NCBI GenBank assembly: GCA_027858995.1
Contig: JAQIBP010000078.1
Location: 1 to 55,724, forward strand
DNA: 55,724 nt
Reading direction: 5' to 3'
Source of the DNA: Deltaproteobacteria bacterium
GTDB taxonomy: Bacteria; Desulfobacterota; Desulfobacteria; Desulfobacterales; Desulfobacteraceae
The translations under genes and the position numbers were made by a program. The notes under the pieces were generated by a model. The model saw only the letters and a list, made by a program, of their open reading frames with translations, searched no databases and was not told the DNA's origin. This document shows, piece by piece, positions 45,974 through 53,141 of this stretch (its first letter is position 1; the number at the start of each line of letters is the position of its first letter).

Positions 45974-46711
45974 TCAATCTGAAACAAAGGACAAAACATA
46001 ATCATCAATAAATGTTGAATATACATCTATATTGATTTGTTTTTTATTGTGCCAGATCTCATTGTCAATAACTTCCACCTTGTGAAGACTTTCGTTAAAA
46101 CCTTTTTTTATCTGTTTTAGATAAGCCTCCTTGATGGTCCAGTTTTTAAAAATTGAGTCTGCATTATCTTCTAAATGCATGATTTCGTTTTGTGTAAATG
46201 CTGTTTTTAAAAACCAGACGCCAGGCTTTTTTGCAATTTTTTCAATATCAATGCCAATGGTTTTCCCTCTGTTCCGGCAGCATGCCGCTGCTGTATAGTT
46301 ATTGCTGTGGGAGAGTGAAACAGGAATATCTGGATCATGGGTCAGAAAAGGAGCACCTTCATCAAGGTAGGAAATTGTTATCTGATTAAGAGGCAGATGC
46401 AAAGAGAAATTATATTGAATCATCATTTTGATAAGATATCTGCCGCTTATCCACTCCATCTGTTTTTTCAGGGCTTTAAAACCATTGATGGTGTTTATTT
46501 CGTCACTGTTTAAAAAGGATTGTATGAAATCCTCTTTATCAAATACTCTGTTTCTCATCTGTTTGGAATCAGGAAGGCTGCCCCCATGAAAAATTGATTC
46601 TATGATTCTGGGTATTCTGACATACCAGATGGTTACATCTCTATTCGGGCATAGGGTATTTATTTTAATATCATTTTGAAAAATTGAAGTCATAACAGGT
46701 TTATACAGCAC
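45974..46711 (-). CDS. 4'-phosphopantetheinyl transferase, Sfp type
   Basis: 245 residues, the Sfp-type length. The Mg2+-binding motif is IGIDIEKIAKKPG (about 152-164) and the catalytic WTIKEAYLKQIKKG motif lies near residue 190. The SLSHSNNYTAAA motif of the N-terminal half is also present. It transfers phosphopantetheine from CoA to carrier-protein serines. In-frame ATGs at 46711 and 46693 are both possible starts. It lies 26 bp downstream of the pseudouridine synthase gene. A second, shorter transferase is encoded at 52544-53092, so the two probably serve different carrier proteins. Confidence 0.88.
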   Translation of the reverse strand: MLYKPVMTSIFQNDIKINTLCPNRDVTIWYVRIPRIIESIFHGGSLPDSKQMRNRVFDKEDFIQSFLNSDEINTINGFKALKKQMEWISGRYLIKMMIQYNFSLHLPLNQITISYLDEGAPFLTHDPDIPVSLSHSNNYTAAACCRNRGKTIGIDIEKIAKKPGVWFLKTAFTQNEIMHLEDNADSIFKNWTIKEAYLKQIKKGFNESLHKVEVIDNEIWHNKKQINIDVYSTFIDDYVLSFVSD

Positions 46712-46737
46712 AGGCTTTTATTTAACAATCTTTTAAG

Positions 46738-47706
46738 TTATTGGAATTGTTTGTGTATGATATTATCAGCCTTTTTGCCTGAAAGAGTGTTAAACAATAA
46801 TATGGTTTGTATGAAATCTTCAGGTAGTTCTACCCTAAAAGAGATTTTTCTACCTGAATAAGGATGTCTGAAAGCAAGTTTCCAGGAGTGAAGCATCTGC
46901 CTTGGTGCAGCACCTTTTTTTTTGCGGTATCTTCTGTGCTGATATATCCTCTCCCCGATTAAAGGGTGATCAATGGCATAAAAATGTACTCTTATTTGAT
47001 GGGTTCTCCCGGTTTTTAAAAGAGCCTCAATAAGGCAGGCTGTTGTATATCTTGTTTTGAGTTTCCAGTCTGTTATGGCGGGTTTCCCGGTTTCATGGTT
47101 TACAGCCATTATTTTCCTTTTAACCGTGTGGCGGCCAATGGGAAGATTGATTTGACCTTGGGTCTCGGATAAATTCCCTGCAATTAGAGCAAGATATTTT
47201 TTTTCTACCCTGCGCTGTTTAAATTCTTTTTGCAGGAAATGTAAAGCCTGAGTGGTTTTAGCAACCACCATCAAACCAGATGTGTCTTTGTCCAACCTGT
47301 GAACAATACCGGATCTGAATGGATCTTCCCCAACATTTTTTATTGCTGGTTCATGGAACAGTAGAGCATTTACAAGGGTTTTTGATAAATTGCCAGGTGC
47401 AGGATGCACTACCATGCCGGGAGTTTTGTTGATAACAATAATATGGTCATCTTCAAATATAATATTGAGATCAATTTTTTCAGGGGTGACTGCTGTTTGA
47501 ATGGTTGGTTCATTGATGATTCCTTTAATAACATCACCCTGTTTAACCCTGTAACCAGGCTTTTTTTTATTGTTATTAACAAGGATATGGCTGCTATTTA
47601 TAAGATAGCCGGCTCTTTTTCTGGAGCATGTCTTAACAAAATTTGAGATTATGGTATCAAGGCGCGTGCCTGTTAAATCATCATGGATATTGATATTTAT
47701 TTTCAT
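46738..47706 (-). CDS. rluD: RluD-family 23S rRNA pseudouridine synthase
   Basis: 322 residues. An N-terminal S4 RNA-binding domain (about 10-75) is followed by the catalytic domain. The active-site aspartate is in the RluA-type motif HRLDKDTSGLMVVAK (about 137-151), and the GRTHQIRVH motif is near 222-230. RluD makes pseudouridines 1911, 1915 and 1917 in helix 69 of 23S rRNA. RluC is the main alternative. The start lacks a strong ribosome site. A MITE-like palindrome begins 30 bp upstream. Confidence 0.9.
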   Translation of the reverse strand: MKININIHDDLTGTRLDTIISNFVKTCSRKRAGYLINSSHILVNNNKKKPGYRVKQGDVIKGIINEPTIQTAVTPEKIDLNIIFEDDHIIVINKTPGMVVHPAPGNLSKTLVNALLFHEPAIKNVGEDPFRSGIVHRLDKDTSGLMVVAKTTQALHFLQKEFKQRRVEKKYLALIAGNLSETQGQINLPIGRHTVKRKIMAVNHETGKPAITDWKLKTRYTTACLIEALLKTGRTHQIRVHFYAIDHPLIGERIYQHRRYRKKKGAAPRQMLHSWKLAFRHPYSGRKISFRVELPEDFIQTILLFNTLSGKKADNIIHKQFQ

Positions 47707-47735
47707 AATTCTTAAAAAAACAGCTGTTTTTTAAA

Positions 47736-47879
47736 TAGTGCCGACCGAAAACCGCTAATTTGTCCAATTACGGTGTTGGAAAAAAAATTTAATCCTCGGA
47801 ATACTACTTGTATGCTTGTGGTTAAATTTTTTTTCCGCCTTGTACTAGAACAAATTATCAGGTTTTCGTTCAGGCACTA
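47736..47879. repeat. 144-bp imperfect palindrome, MITE-like, flanked by TA
   Basis: The ends are TAGTGCC (47736-47742) and GGCACTA (47873-47879). Inside, CGAAAACC and TAATTTGT on the left recur inverted on the right, and an inner AAAAAAAATTTAA / TTAAATTTTTTTT pair continues the symmetry. It has no coding capacity. The TA at both outer edges is compatible with the target duplication of an IS630/mariner-type element. It separates the rluD and carD genes. Confidence 0.6.
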
Positions 47880-47886
47880 AACAAAA

Positions 47887-47917
47887 AGACCGGCAGACTT
47901 TTACAGCCTGCCGGTCT
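47887..47917 (-). terminator. Rho-independent terminator of carD
   Basis: A perfect 10-bp stem, AGACCGGCAG pairing with CTGCCGGTCT, has an 11-base loop. On the minus strand it is followed by TTTTTG. It lies 27 bp beyond the carD stop. Confidence 0.85.
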
Positions 47918-47943
47918 AAATAATTATTCTGATTATTTTGATC

Positions 47944-48477
47944 TTAATTAAAAAGGTTCTCGATTTCCTGCATCATTGCTTCTTCTTCTATATCTTTGGC
48001 AGTGGATAATTCTTGAACCAATAAATTCTGAGCTGTATCAAGAAGTTTGCGTTCACCAAAGGAGAGGTCTTTTTCAAGTCTTAAATTGAAAAGATCTCTG
48101 AAAACTTCAGCAACATCATATATGGAGCCGGTTTTGATTTTATCCATATATTCTCTGTATCTCCGATTCCAGGTCTGGTTATCTGCACCTTGTCCCTTTT
48201 TCTTCATAACTTTATAGACTTCAGGGACTTCTGTCTCAGGGATAACGTCTCTTAAACCCACTGATTCTACGTTTGTAGTGGGAATCATGATCACCATACC
48301 GTTTTCCACAATTTTCATCATGTAAAAATTCATGGTGTCACCATTTATCTGCTTGCTTTCAATTGATTCAATACACCCTACACCGTGTGCAGGATAAACT
48401 GCGAGGTCTCCTTTTGCAAATTCTTTTTTAGTTGTTGATAATTGTTTTACCTTGGTTGTTTTAGAGTTTGCACCCAT
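47944..48477 (-). CDS. carD: CarD/CdnL-family transcriptional regulator
   Basis: 177 residues from the ATG at 48477. That start has AAAGGTGG 8 bases upstream and begins shortly before the conserved domain; upstream in-frame codons to 48618 look unlike the family. The N-terminal RNA polymerase-interaction domain is clear (FAKGDLAVYPAHGVGCIESIE). The C-terminal helical DNA-binding domain follows (WNRRYREYMDKIKTG, LSFGERKLLDTAQNLLVQEL). CarD binds the beta subunit and stabilises open promoter complexes, notably at rRNA promoters. It ends at a strong terminator. Confidence 0.92.
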   Translation of the reverse strand: MGANSKTTKVKQLSTTKKEFAKGDLAVYPAHGVGCIESIESKQINGDTMNFYMMKIVENGMVIMIPTTNVESVGLRDVIPETEVPEVYKVMKKKGQGADNQTWNRRYREYMDKIKTGSIYDVAEVFRDLFNLRLEKDLSFGERKLLDTAQNLLVQELSTAKDIEEEAMMQEIENLFN

Positions 48478-48614
48478 TAGCTGTACCACCTTTCTTTTTA
48501 TAAGAACAATTAGCCCATCTTCACGCAGAAAACCATATTTTGACAATATTGTCAATAAAATTATTTTTTTATGGTTTAAAGTTTGATGATCTTTTTCTGA
48601 AAAAATCGACTTTT

Positions 48615-49208
48615 TCAATTTGTATTAAACAAATTCATGGCAGAGGTAATGCCGTTTTCAATAATGTGAAGAGAGGCATTGCAGGCAGTATCAATAACAG
48701 AATCAAGTAATTTTGCCTCATTTTGAGAAAAACTGCCCAGAACATGTCCTGTGATGTTTTTTTGTGATCCGGTTTTTTGTAATTCGGGATGACCAACTCC
48801 TATTCTAATTCTGGTACAATCTTTTTTTCCAAAAGCGTTGAATATGGATTTCACCCCGTTATGGCCGCCATGTCCACGGTTTTTAACAATTTTAATTTTC
48901 CCGAAATCAAGGTCCATATCATCATGGATAACAGTGATATCTTCCATGTTTACTTTATAATATGAGGCAAACCTGTGGATGGGGAATCCGCTTTTATTCA
49001 TATAGGTCAGGGGCTTGATAAGAAATAGAGGTACCCCTTTAATTTTTGTTTTGACATAATCAGAATCAAAATGGGATTTATCAATAAAAAGGTGGGATTT
49101 TGAAGCGATGGCTTCAATGGTTAGAAAACCGACATTATGACGGGTATGGGCATAATTTTTACCTGGATTGCCCAGACCCGCAATAATTTTAAATTTTGAA
49201 TCTGACAT
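48615..49208 (-). CDS. pth: Peptidyl-tRNA hydrolase
   Basis: 197 residues, full length. The motifs GLGNPGKNYAHTRHNVGF (about 11-28, with the catalytic His in TRHN), the PLTYMNKSG segment and the DDMDLDFGKIK / GGHNGVKSI region (about 95-120) are all present. It recycles peptidyl-tRNA released by stalled ribosomes. It lies 11 bp downstream of the L25 gene, and the L25-pth pairing is common in bacteria. Confidence 0.96.
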   Translation of the reverse strand: MSDSKFKIIAGLGNPGKNYAHTRHNVGFLTIEAIASKSHLFIDKSHFDSDYVKTKIKGVPLFLIKPLTYMNKSGFPIHRFASYYKVNMEDITVIHDDMDLDFGKIKIVKNRGHGGHNGVKSIFNAFGKKDCTRIRIGVGHPELQKTGSQKNITGHVLGSFSQNEAKLLDSVIDTACNASLHIIENGITSAMNLFNTN

Positions 49209-49219
49209 CTACACTTGGA

Positions 49220-49903
49220 TTATTTATCTGCAGTGTCTTTGTCGGCAGTTTCAGCTTTGCCAGCGTCAGCATCTTCTCCGTCAGTTTCTCCTTCAGCTTC
49301 TCCCTCTTCGAGAAGATCTTCATCCTCTTCAATCTCTTCTTCCTCTTCAGTAGGTGCTCCTATGGCGATGACGGTAAAGTCAACATCAAAGGGAATTTCA
49401 ACATTATCACCAAGATCAATCTCTTCAACATGGACTGAATCACCTATTTCAAGGTCGGAAATATCAATTTGAATGCTTTCAGGTGTGTCAGCAGGTTTGC
49501 AGACCACGTCAAGCTCACGCCTGATAATTTGGACAACACCGCCTTCTTCCACTCCTTTACTTTTGCCAACAACTGCTACAGGGATACTTACAGTAACTTT
49601 TGTATCCATATCAATTTCATGCAGGTCAATATGTAAATAGTTCAAACCAAAAGTGTCCATCTGCATCTCTTTGAGCATGACAGTTTTGCTTTTGCCCCCT
49701 TCAATTTTAAGATTGAAAAACAGACCTGTTGAACCGTTTTCCCTGATGATTTTGTCAAATTCAATGGCATCGAGAGAAAGCATGACAGGTTCACTCTTGG
49801 GTCCATAGACTATTCCCGGTATTGCCTTGTTTTGCCTTAATCGTCTCGCACCACCTTTGCCGCTTGTTTCTCTCTGTTTTGCTTTTAATTTAATTAAATC
49901 CAA
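49220..49903 (-). CDS. rplY: 50S ribosomal protein L25, long Ctc form
   Basis: 227 residues. The N-terminal 5S rRNA-binding domain (about 1-95; AKQRETSGKGGARRLRQ, then IPGIVYGP) is followed by the C-terminal beta domain of the Ctc-type and a very acidic tail (the last ~45 residues are rich in Glu and Asp). The start is a TTG at 49901-49903 with GGAGG 9 bases upstream. It is encoded between prs and pth, the standard bacterial arrangement. Confidence 0.95.
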   Translation of the reverse strand: MDLIKLKAKQRETSGKGGARRLRQNKAIPGIVYGPKSEPVMLSLDAIEFDKIIRENGSTGLFFNLKIEGGKSKTVMLKEMQMDTFGLNYLHIDLHEIDMDTKVTVSIPVAVVGKSKGVEEGGVVQIIRRELDVVCKPADTPESIQIDISDLEIGDSVHVEEIDLGDNVEIPFDVDFTVIAIGAPTEEEEEIEEDEDLLEEGEAEGETDGEDADAGKAETADKDTADK

Positions 49904-49970
49904 AGTTTTTTCCTCCGTATCTGCATGAATCCATGCTTAAAGACTAATATTAATTATTTTTTTATATATG

Positions 49971-50909
49971 TTATACAAATAAAGAATTTACCGAATCACC
50001 CTTGTAACTGCGCATAATTGCTTCACCAATGAGTCTGGAAACAGACAGCGTTTCGATCTTGTCACAATTTTCTGCTTCTTTAGACAGAGGGATTGTATCT
50101 GTTACAACAAGAGAACTTAAAGATGATTTATCTATTCGATCAATGGCTGGTCCTGAAAGTACAGGATGCGTACAATACGCATGAACAGCTTTTGCCCCTT
50201 TTTCCATGACAACATTCCCCGCCTCTGTCAATGTTCCGGCAGTATCAACCATGTCATCAAGGATGATTGCAGTTTTATTTTCAACATCTCCGATAATGGC
50301 CATGGCTTTTGCCTGATTTGGCGCGCTCCTCCTTTTATCAATAATGGCAAGGCTGGCATTCAGACGTTTGGCATATGCCCTTGCCCTTTCAACACCTCCT
50401 GCATCAGGAGATACAACAACTACACCCTCAGCGTAACGGGTTTTAATATCCTCAATTATAATGGGTGCAGCATAAAGATTATCAACCGGGCAATTAAAAA
50501 AACCTTGAATCTGTCCTGCATGCAGATCCATTGTGATAACTCTATAAACACCAGTGCTCTCGAGCAAATCAGCAACAAGTTTGGCGCTGATTGGAACCCT
50601 TGGAGAGACTTTTTTATCCTGGCGTGAATATCCAAAATATGGGATTACCGCTGTAATCCTGCTGGCAGAAGAGCGTTTAAAAGCATCAATCAAAAGTAAT
50701 AATTCAACAAGATTGTCATTAACAGGGTGACATGTGGATTGGATTAAATAAATTTCCTGTTTCCTGACATTTTCATTAATTTCAACCTGTATTTCTCCAT
50801 CACTGAAACGGTTGACTTTCATCCTTCCCAATGGTTTTGCAAGGTATTGGGAAATCATGCCTGCAAGAGCAGGATTTGCATTACCAGCAAAAATCGACAA
50901 GCCATTCAT
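49971..50909 (-). CDS. prs: Ribose-phosphate pyrophosphokinase
   Basis: 312 residues. The motifs [15 protein letters not shown] (about 35-49), [11 protein letters not shown] (about 95-105), [20 protein letters not shown] and the PRPP-binding loop [14 protein letters not shown] (about 214-227) are all present. It makes PRPP from ribose 5-phosphate and ATP for nucleotide, histidine and tryptophan synthesis. The gene follows tRNA-Gln on the same strand and precedes L25. Confidence 0.97.
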   Translation of the reverse strand: MNGLSIFAGNANPALAGMISQYLAKPLGRMKVNRFSDGEIQVEINENVRKQEIYLIQSTCHPVNDNLVELLLLIDAFKRSSASRITAVIPYFGYSRQDKKVSPRVPISAKLVADLLESTGVYRVITMDLHAGQIQGFFNCPVDNLYAAPIIIEDIKTRYAEGVVVVSPDAGGVERARAYAKRLNASLAIIDKRRSAPNQAKAMAIIGDVENKTAIILDDMVDTAGTLTEAGNVVMEKGAKAVHAYCTHPVLSGPAIDRIDKSSLSSLVVTDTIPLSKEAENCDKIETLSVSRLIGEAIMRSYKGDSVNSLFV

Positions 50910-51019
50910 AGGTATCTCTCTGTTTTTAATTATTAATTATTAATTATTTATTTTTAATTTTGAATTAAGAGCAATGTCTTTATAAAAAATTAAAAATCCA
51001 ACCCTCAAAATTTAAACAA

Positions 51020-51094
51020 TGGCTGGGGCGAGAGGACTCGAACCTCTGAATGCAGGGATCAAAACCCTGTGTCTTACCACTTGACGACGCCCCA
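51020..51094 (-). tRNA. tRNA-Gln (anticodon TTG)
   Basis: On the minus strand the 75-base cloverleaf starts TGGGGCG and ends CGCCCCAGCCA, so the acceptor stem pairs fully and CCA is encoded. The anticodon stem CAGGG/CCCTG holds the loop TTTTGAT, with TTG reading CAA. The T-arm is AGAGG-TTCGAGT-CCTCT. It lies between ispE and prs on the same strand. Confidence 0.96.
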
Positions 51095-51167
51095 ATACAA
51101 TTAATTGTGACCTTTAAATAACTCTCCATTTAGTAAAATAGATTGAGTATTATTTAAAAGCCTCAAA

Positions 51168-52055
51168 TCATAAGTCATATTTAAACGAGGAGAGAAACAG
51201 TTTTTTTTTACTTTTATTCCATTTTGATAAAAGTTTTTCATATCCTTTGTTTGCATTTTCATGTTCTGTGAAAAGTGCAAAAAGAGATGAGCCGCTTCCA
51301 GTCATAAATACTTTTCTTTCCAGCAACAATTCCATCTCTTCTTTTGTTTCCCTGATCTCAGGATATAACCTGCATGCTGATTCTTCAAGCTCATTATGCA
51401 TTATATCCCTTACATCAAAATCTACTCCCCGCAACAATACACTCAACGCAGTATTCATATTATATTTTTGGTTTGTTGTCAATTTAAAATCAATATTTTT
51501 ATACACTTTTGCAGTTGAAGCGTGGACACCTGGATCACATAATACAAGATGATAAGGTTTTAAGATTTCTATTTTTTCAAGCTTTTCACCAACACCTCTT
51601 GCAATGGCAGGGCTGTTAAAAATAAAAAAGGGGACATCAGCACCAAGGCTTAAACCCATTTTCATGAGTTGGGATTTTGAATATGGATTTTTGTGATAAT
51701 TATTTAAAGAAGTCAACACAGCTGCTGCATTGCTGCTGCCACCTCCAAGCCCTCCACCAGGGGGAATTTTTTTTATAATTTTTATGGAGAGGCCATTTTT
51801 TTCTTTTCTCTCATTTTTTGTAAAACAATTTAAAAAAAGATCAGCAGCTTTATAGGCAATATTTGATTCATCATTTGGAACATCGGGATGATCACAGGTG
51901 ATTGATATATTTTTTTTTGAAAACTCAATATAGAGATCATCATAGAGATCAATTTGTGTCATTAAAGAACAAAGATTGTGATACCCATCCTTTCGTCTGG
52001 AAGTAACATACAAGAAGAGGTTTATCTTTGCAAAGGATTGAATCTTTTTTATCAA
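51168..52055 (-). CDS. ispE: 4-diphosphocytidyl-2-C-methyl-D-erythritol kinase
   Basis: 295 residues, GHMP kinase family. The N-terminal AKINLFLYVTSRRKDGYHNL signature contains the catalytic lysine, the ATP loop is PPGGGLGGGSSNAAAVL (about 93-109) and the third motif MTGSGSSLFALF is near 253-264. It phosphorylates CDP-ME in the MEP isoprenoid pathway. It overlaps the DUF1844 gene by 4 bp upstream and precedes tRNA-Gln and prs, a typical order. Confidence 0.96.
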   Translation of the reverse strand: MIKKIQSFAKINLFLYVTSRRKDGYHNLCSLMTQIDLYDDLYIEFSKKNISITCDHPDVPNDESNIAYKAADLFLNCFTKNERKEKNGLSIKIIKKIPPGGGLGGGSSNAAAVLTSLNNYHKNPYSKSQLMKMGLSLGADVPFFIFNSPAIARGVGEKLEKIEILKPYHLVLCDPGVHASTAKVYKNIDFKLTTNQKYNMNTALSVLLRGVDFDVRDIMHNELEESACRLYPEIRETKEEMELLLERKVFMTGSGSSLFALFTEHENANKGYEKLLSKWNKSKKKLFLSSFKYDL

Positions 52056-52354
52056 GTTTTTGCCTTAACAAAAGCAACTCTGATTTCACTTAGCAAAGTA
52101 TTAAGCAGGTTTTTTTCATTTTCATCCAAATTGCCACGGGTCTTCTCTTCCAACATGGCAATCATGTTTATAGTGTGTTTTGCAAGATCAAGGTTGACAG
52201 ATTTTTTTCCCGATGAAGGGTCTTCAACCTGGCCAAGTTGAACAAGCCCTGATGAGTATAAAGATAAAATAAAACTTGAAAAATCAATTTTTGGTAAAGG
52301 CTCTTTTTTGTCGGAAGGGGGGGTATCTATTGTAAAACCGTTTCCCTTAGTCAT
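52052..52354 (-). CDS. DUF1844 domain protein
   Basis: 100 residues. The family signature is clear: PKIDFSSFILSLYSSGLVQLGQVEDP, then NLDLAKHTINMIAMLEEKTRGNLDENEKNLL. DUF1844 proteins are small, mostly helical, and common next to ispE in this phylum; their role is not known. An AAGGAG ribosome site precedes the ATG. The stop overlaps the ispE start (ATGA). Confidence 0.9.
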   Translation of the reverse strand: MTKGNGFTIDTPPSDKKEPLPKIDFSSFILSLYSSGLVQLGQVEDPSSGKKSVNLDLAKHTINMIAMLEEKTRGNLDENEKNLLNTLLSEIRVAFVKAKT

Positions 52355-52390
52355 TTTATTTCTCCTTAAATATAAAAAGTTCTACAAACC

Positions 52391-52541
52391 CGTGTTTGAT
52401 CAAAAAGTTGCCCATATGCGAGGCGCAAGTTCGAAGAAATGCGTATGCATACAACTTTTGCAACCGGAGTGTACTGTAGTACATGAGGATTGCAAAAGTT
52501 GGAAGCAACGAAGCAGATGGGTGAGTCTTCGGTCAAACACT
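52391..52541. repeat. 151-bp palindromic repeat, MITE/REP-like
   Basis: The outer arms are GTGTTTGA (52392-52399) and TCAAACAC (52533-52540), with further partly matching inverted blocks such as CCCAT/ATGGG. The core is a perfect inverted repeat CAACTTTTGCAA / TTGCAAAAGTTG whose loop holds a GTACTGTAGTAC palindrome. It has no coding capacity and lies in the gap between the DUF1844 gene and the second phosphopantetheinyl transferase. It differs in sequence from the element at 47736-47879. Confidence 0.6.
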
Positions 52542-52543
52542 GA

Positions 52544-53092
52544 TTATTCCAATGTCCATTTAATGTTAAATCCATCTTTTGTCACAGCTGCAAGGTAATT
52601 ATCAAAATAAAAATTTTCAACAAGATATTTTTTATTCAAATATTCAACTATCAAATTGTTATCATCAGTAATAGTTTTGATTTTTGTCTTTGACAATCCT
52701 TTTATCCCATCACCTGTCAGTTTTAATACAGTTTCTTTGGCAGTAAATGCCCTGAAAAAAGCAATATTTTTGTCATGGTTTTTAAAAATCAATTGTTCAT
52801 CAGGGTTGACAATCCTTTTAAACAATTTGTTTGAAACATCCTTTACACTCTTTATAAATTCAATATCAATACCAACATTTTTTTTGGATACAATTCCTGC
52901 CACAAAATCAAGTTTGTGTGTCACAGACCAGTAAATATCATTTAAGGGCTCAGGAACTCCATATTTATCTTTTTTAAACCTCTCTATTTCAAGTTTTGAT
53001 TTTAAAGAAGATGCCTTTGCACTTTTTCTGGCAAACCTGCTTAAAGCTGAAACTTTTGCTCTCCCTTTCAGGTTCCTTATATTTTCAGGCAC
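52544..53092 (-). CDS. 4'-phosphopantetheinyl transferase superfamily protein, short form
   Basis: 182 residues from a GTG at 53090-53092 with no strong ribosome site. The motifs are YWSVTHKLDFVAGIVS, then the Mg2+ site VGIDIEFIKSVKDV (about 74-87) and FRAFTAKETVLKLTGDGI (about 114-131), with the catalytic lysine in AKE. It would activate acyl-carrier or similar proteins. The shorter length suggests an AcpS-like or specialised enzyme rather than full Sfp. Its stop lies just beyond the palindromic element. The downstream half of the window also has a longer Sfp-type copy. Confidence 0.85.
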   Translation of the reverse strand: MPENIRNLKGRAKVSALSRFARKSAKASSLKSKLEIERFKKDKYGVPEPLNDIYWSVTHKLDFVAGIVSKKNVGIDIEFIKSVKDVSNKLFKRIVNPDEQLIFKNHDKNIAFFRAFTAKETVLKLTGDGIKGLSKTKIKTITDDNNLIVEYLNKKYLVENFYFDNYLAAVTKDGFNIKWTLE

Positions 53093-53141
53093 TCTGTTAA
53101 TAACCGGATATAAAAAGATGTAAAAATTCCCCTGTTTTAAA

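Noticed and set aside
48478-48618. 47-residue N-terminal extension of CarD
   Set aside because: The extension does not resemble the family; the internal ATG has a strong ribosome site and gives the normal length.
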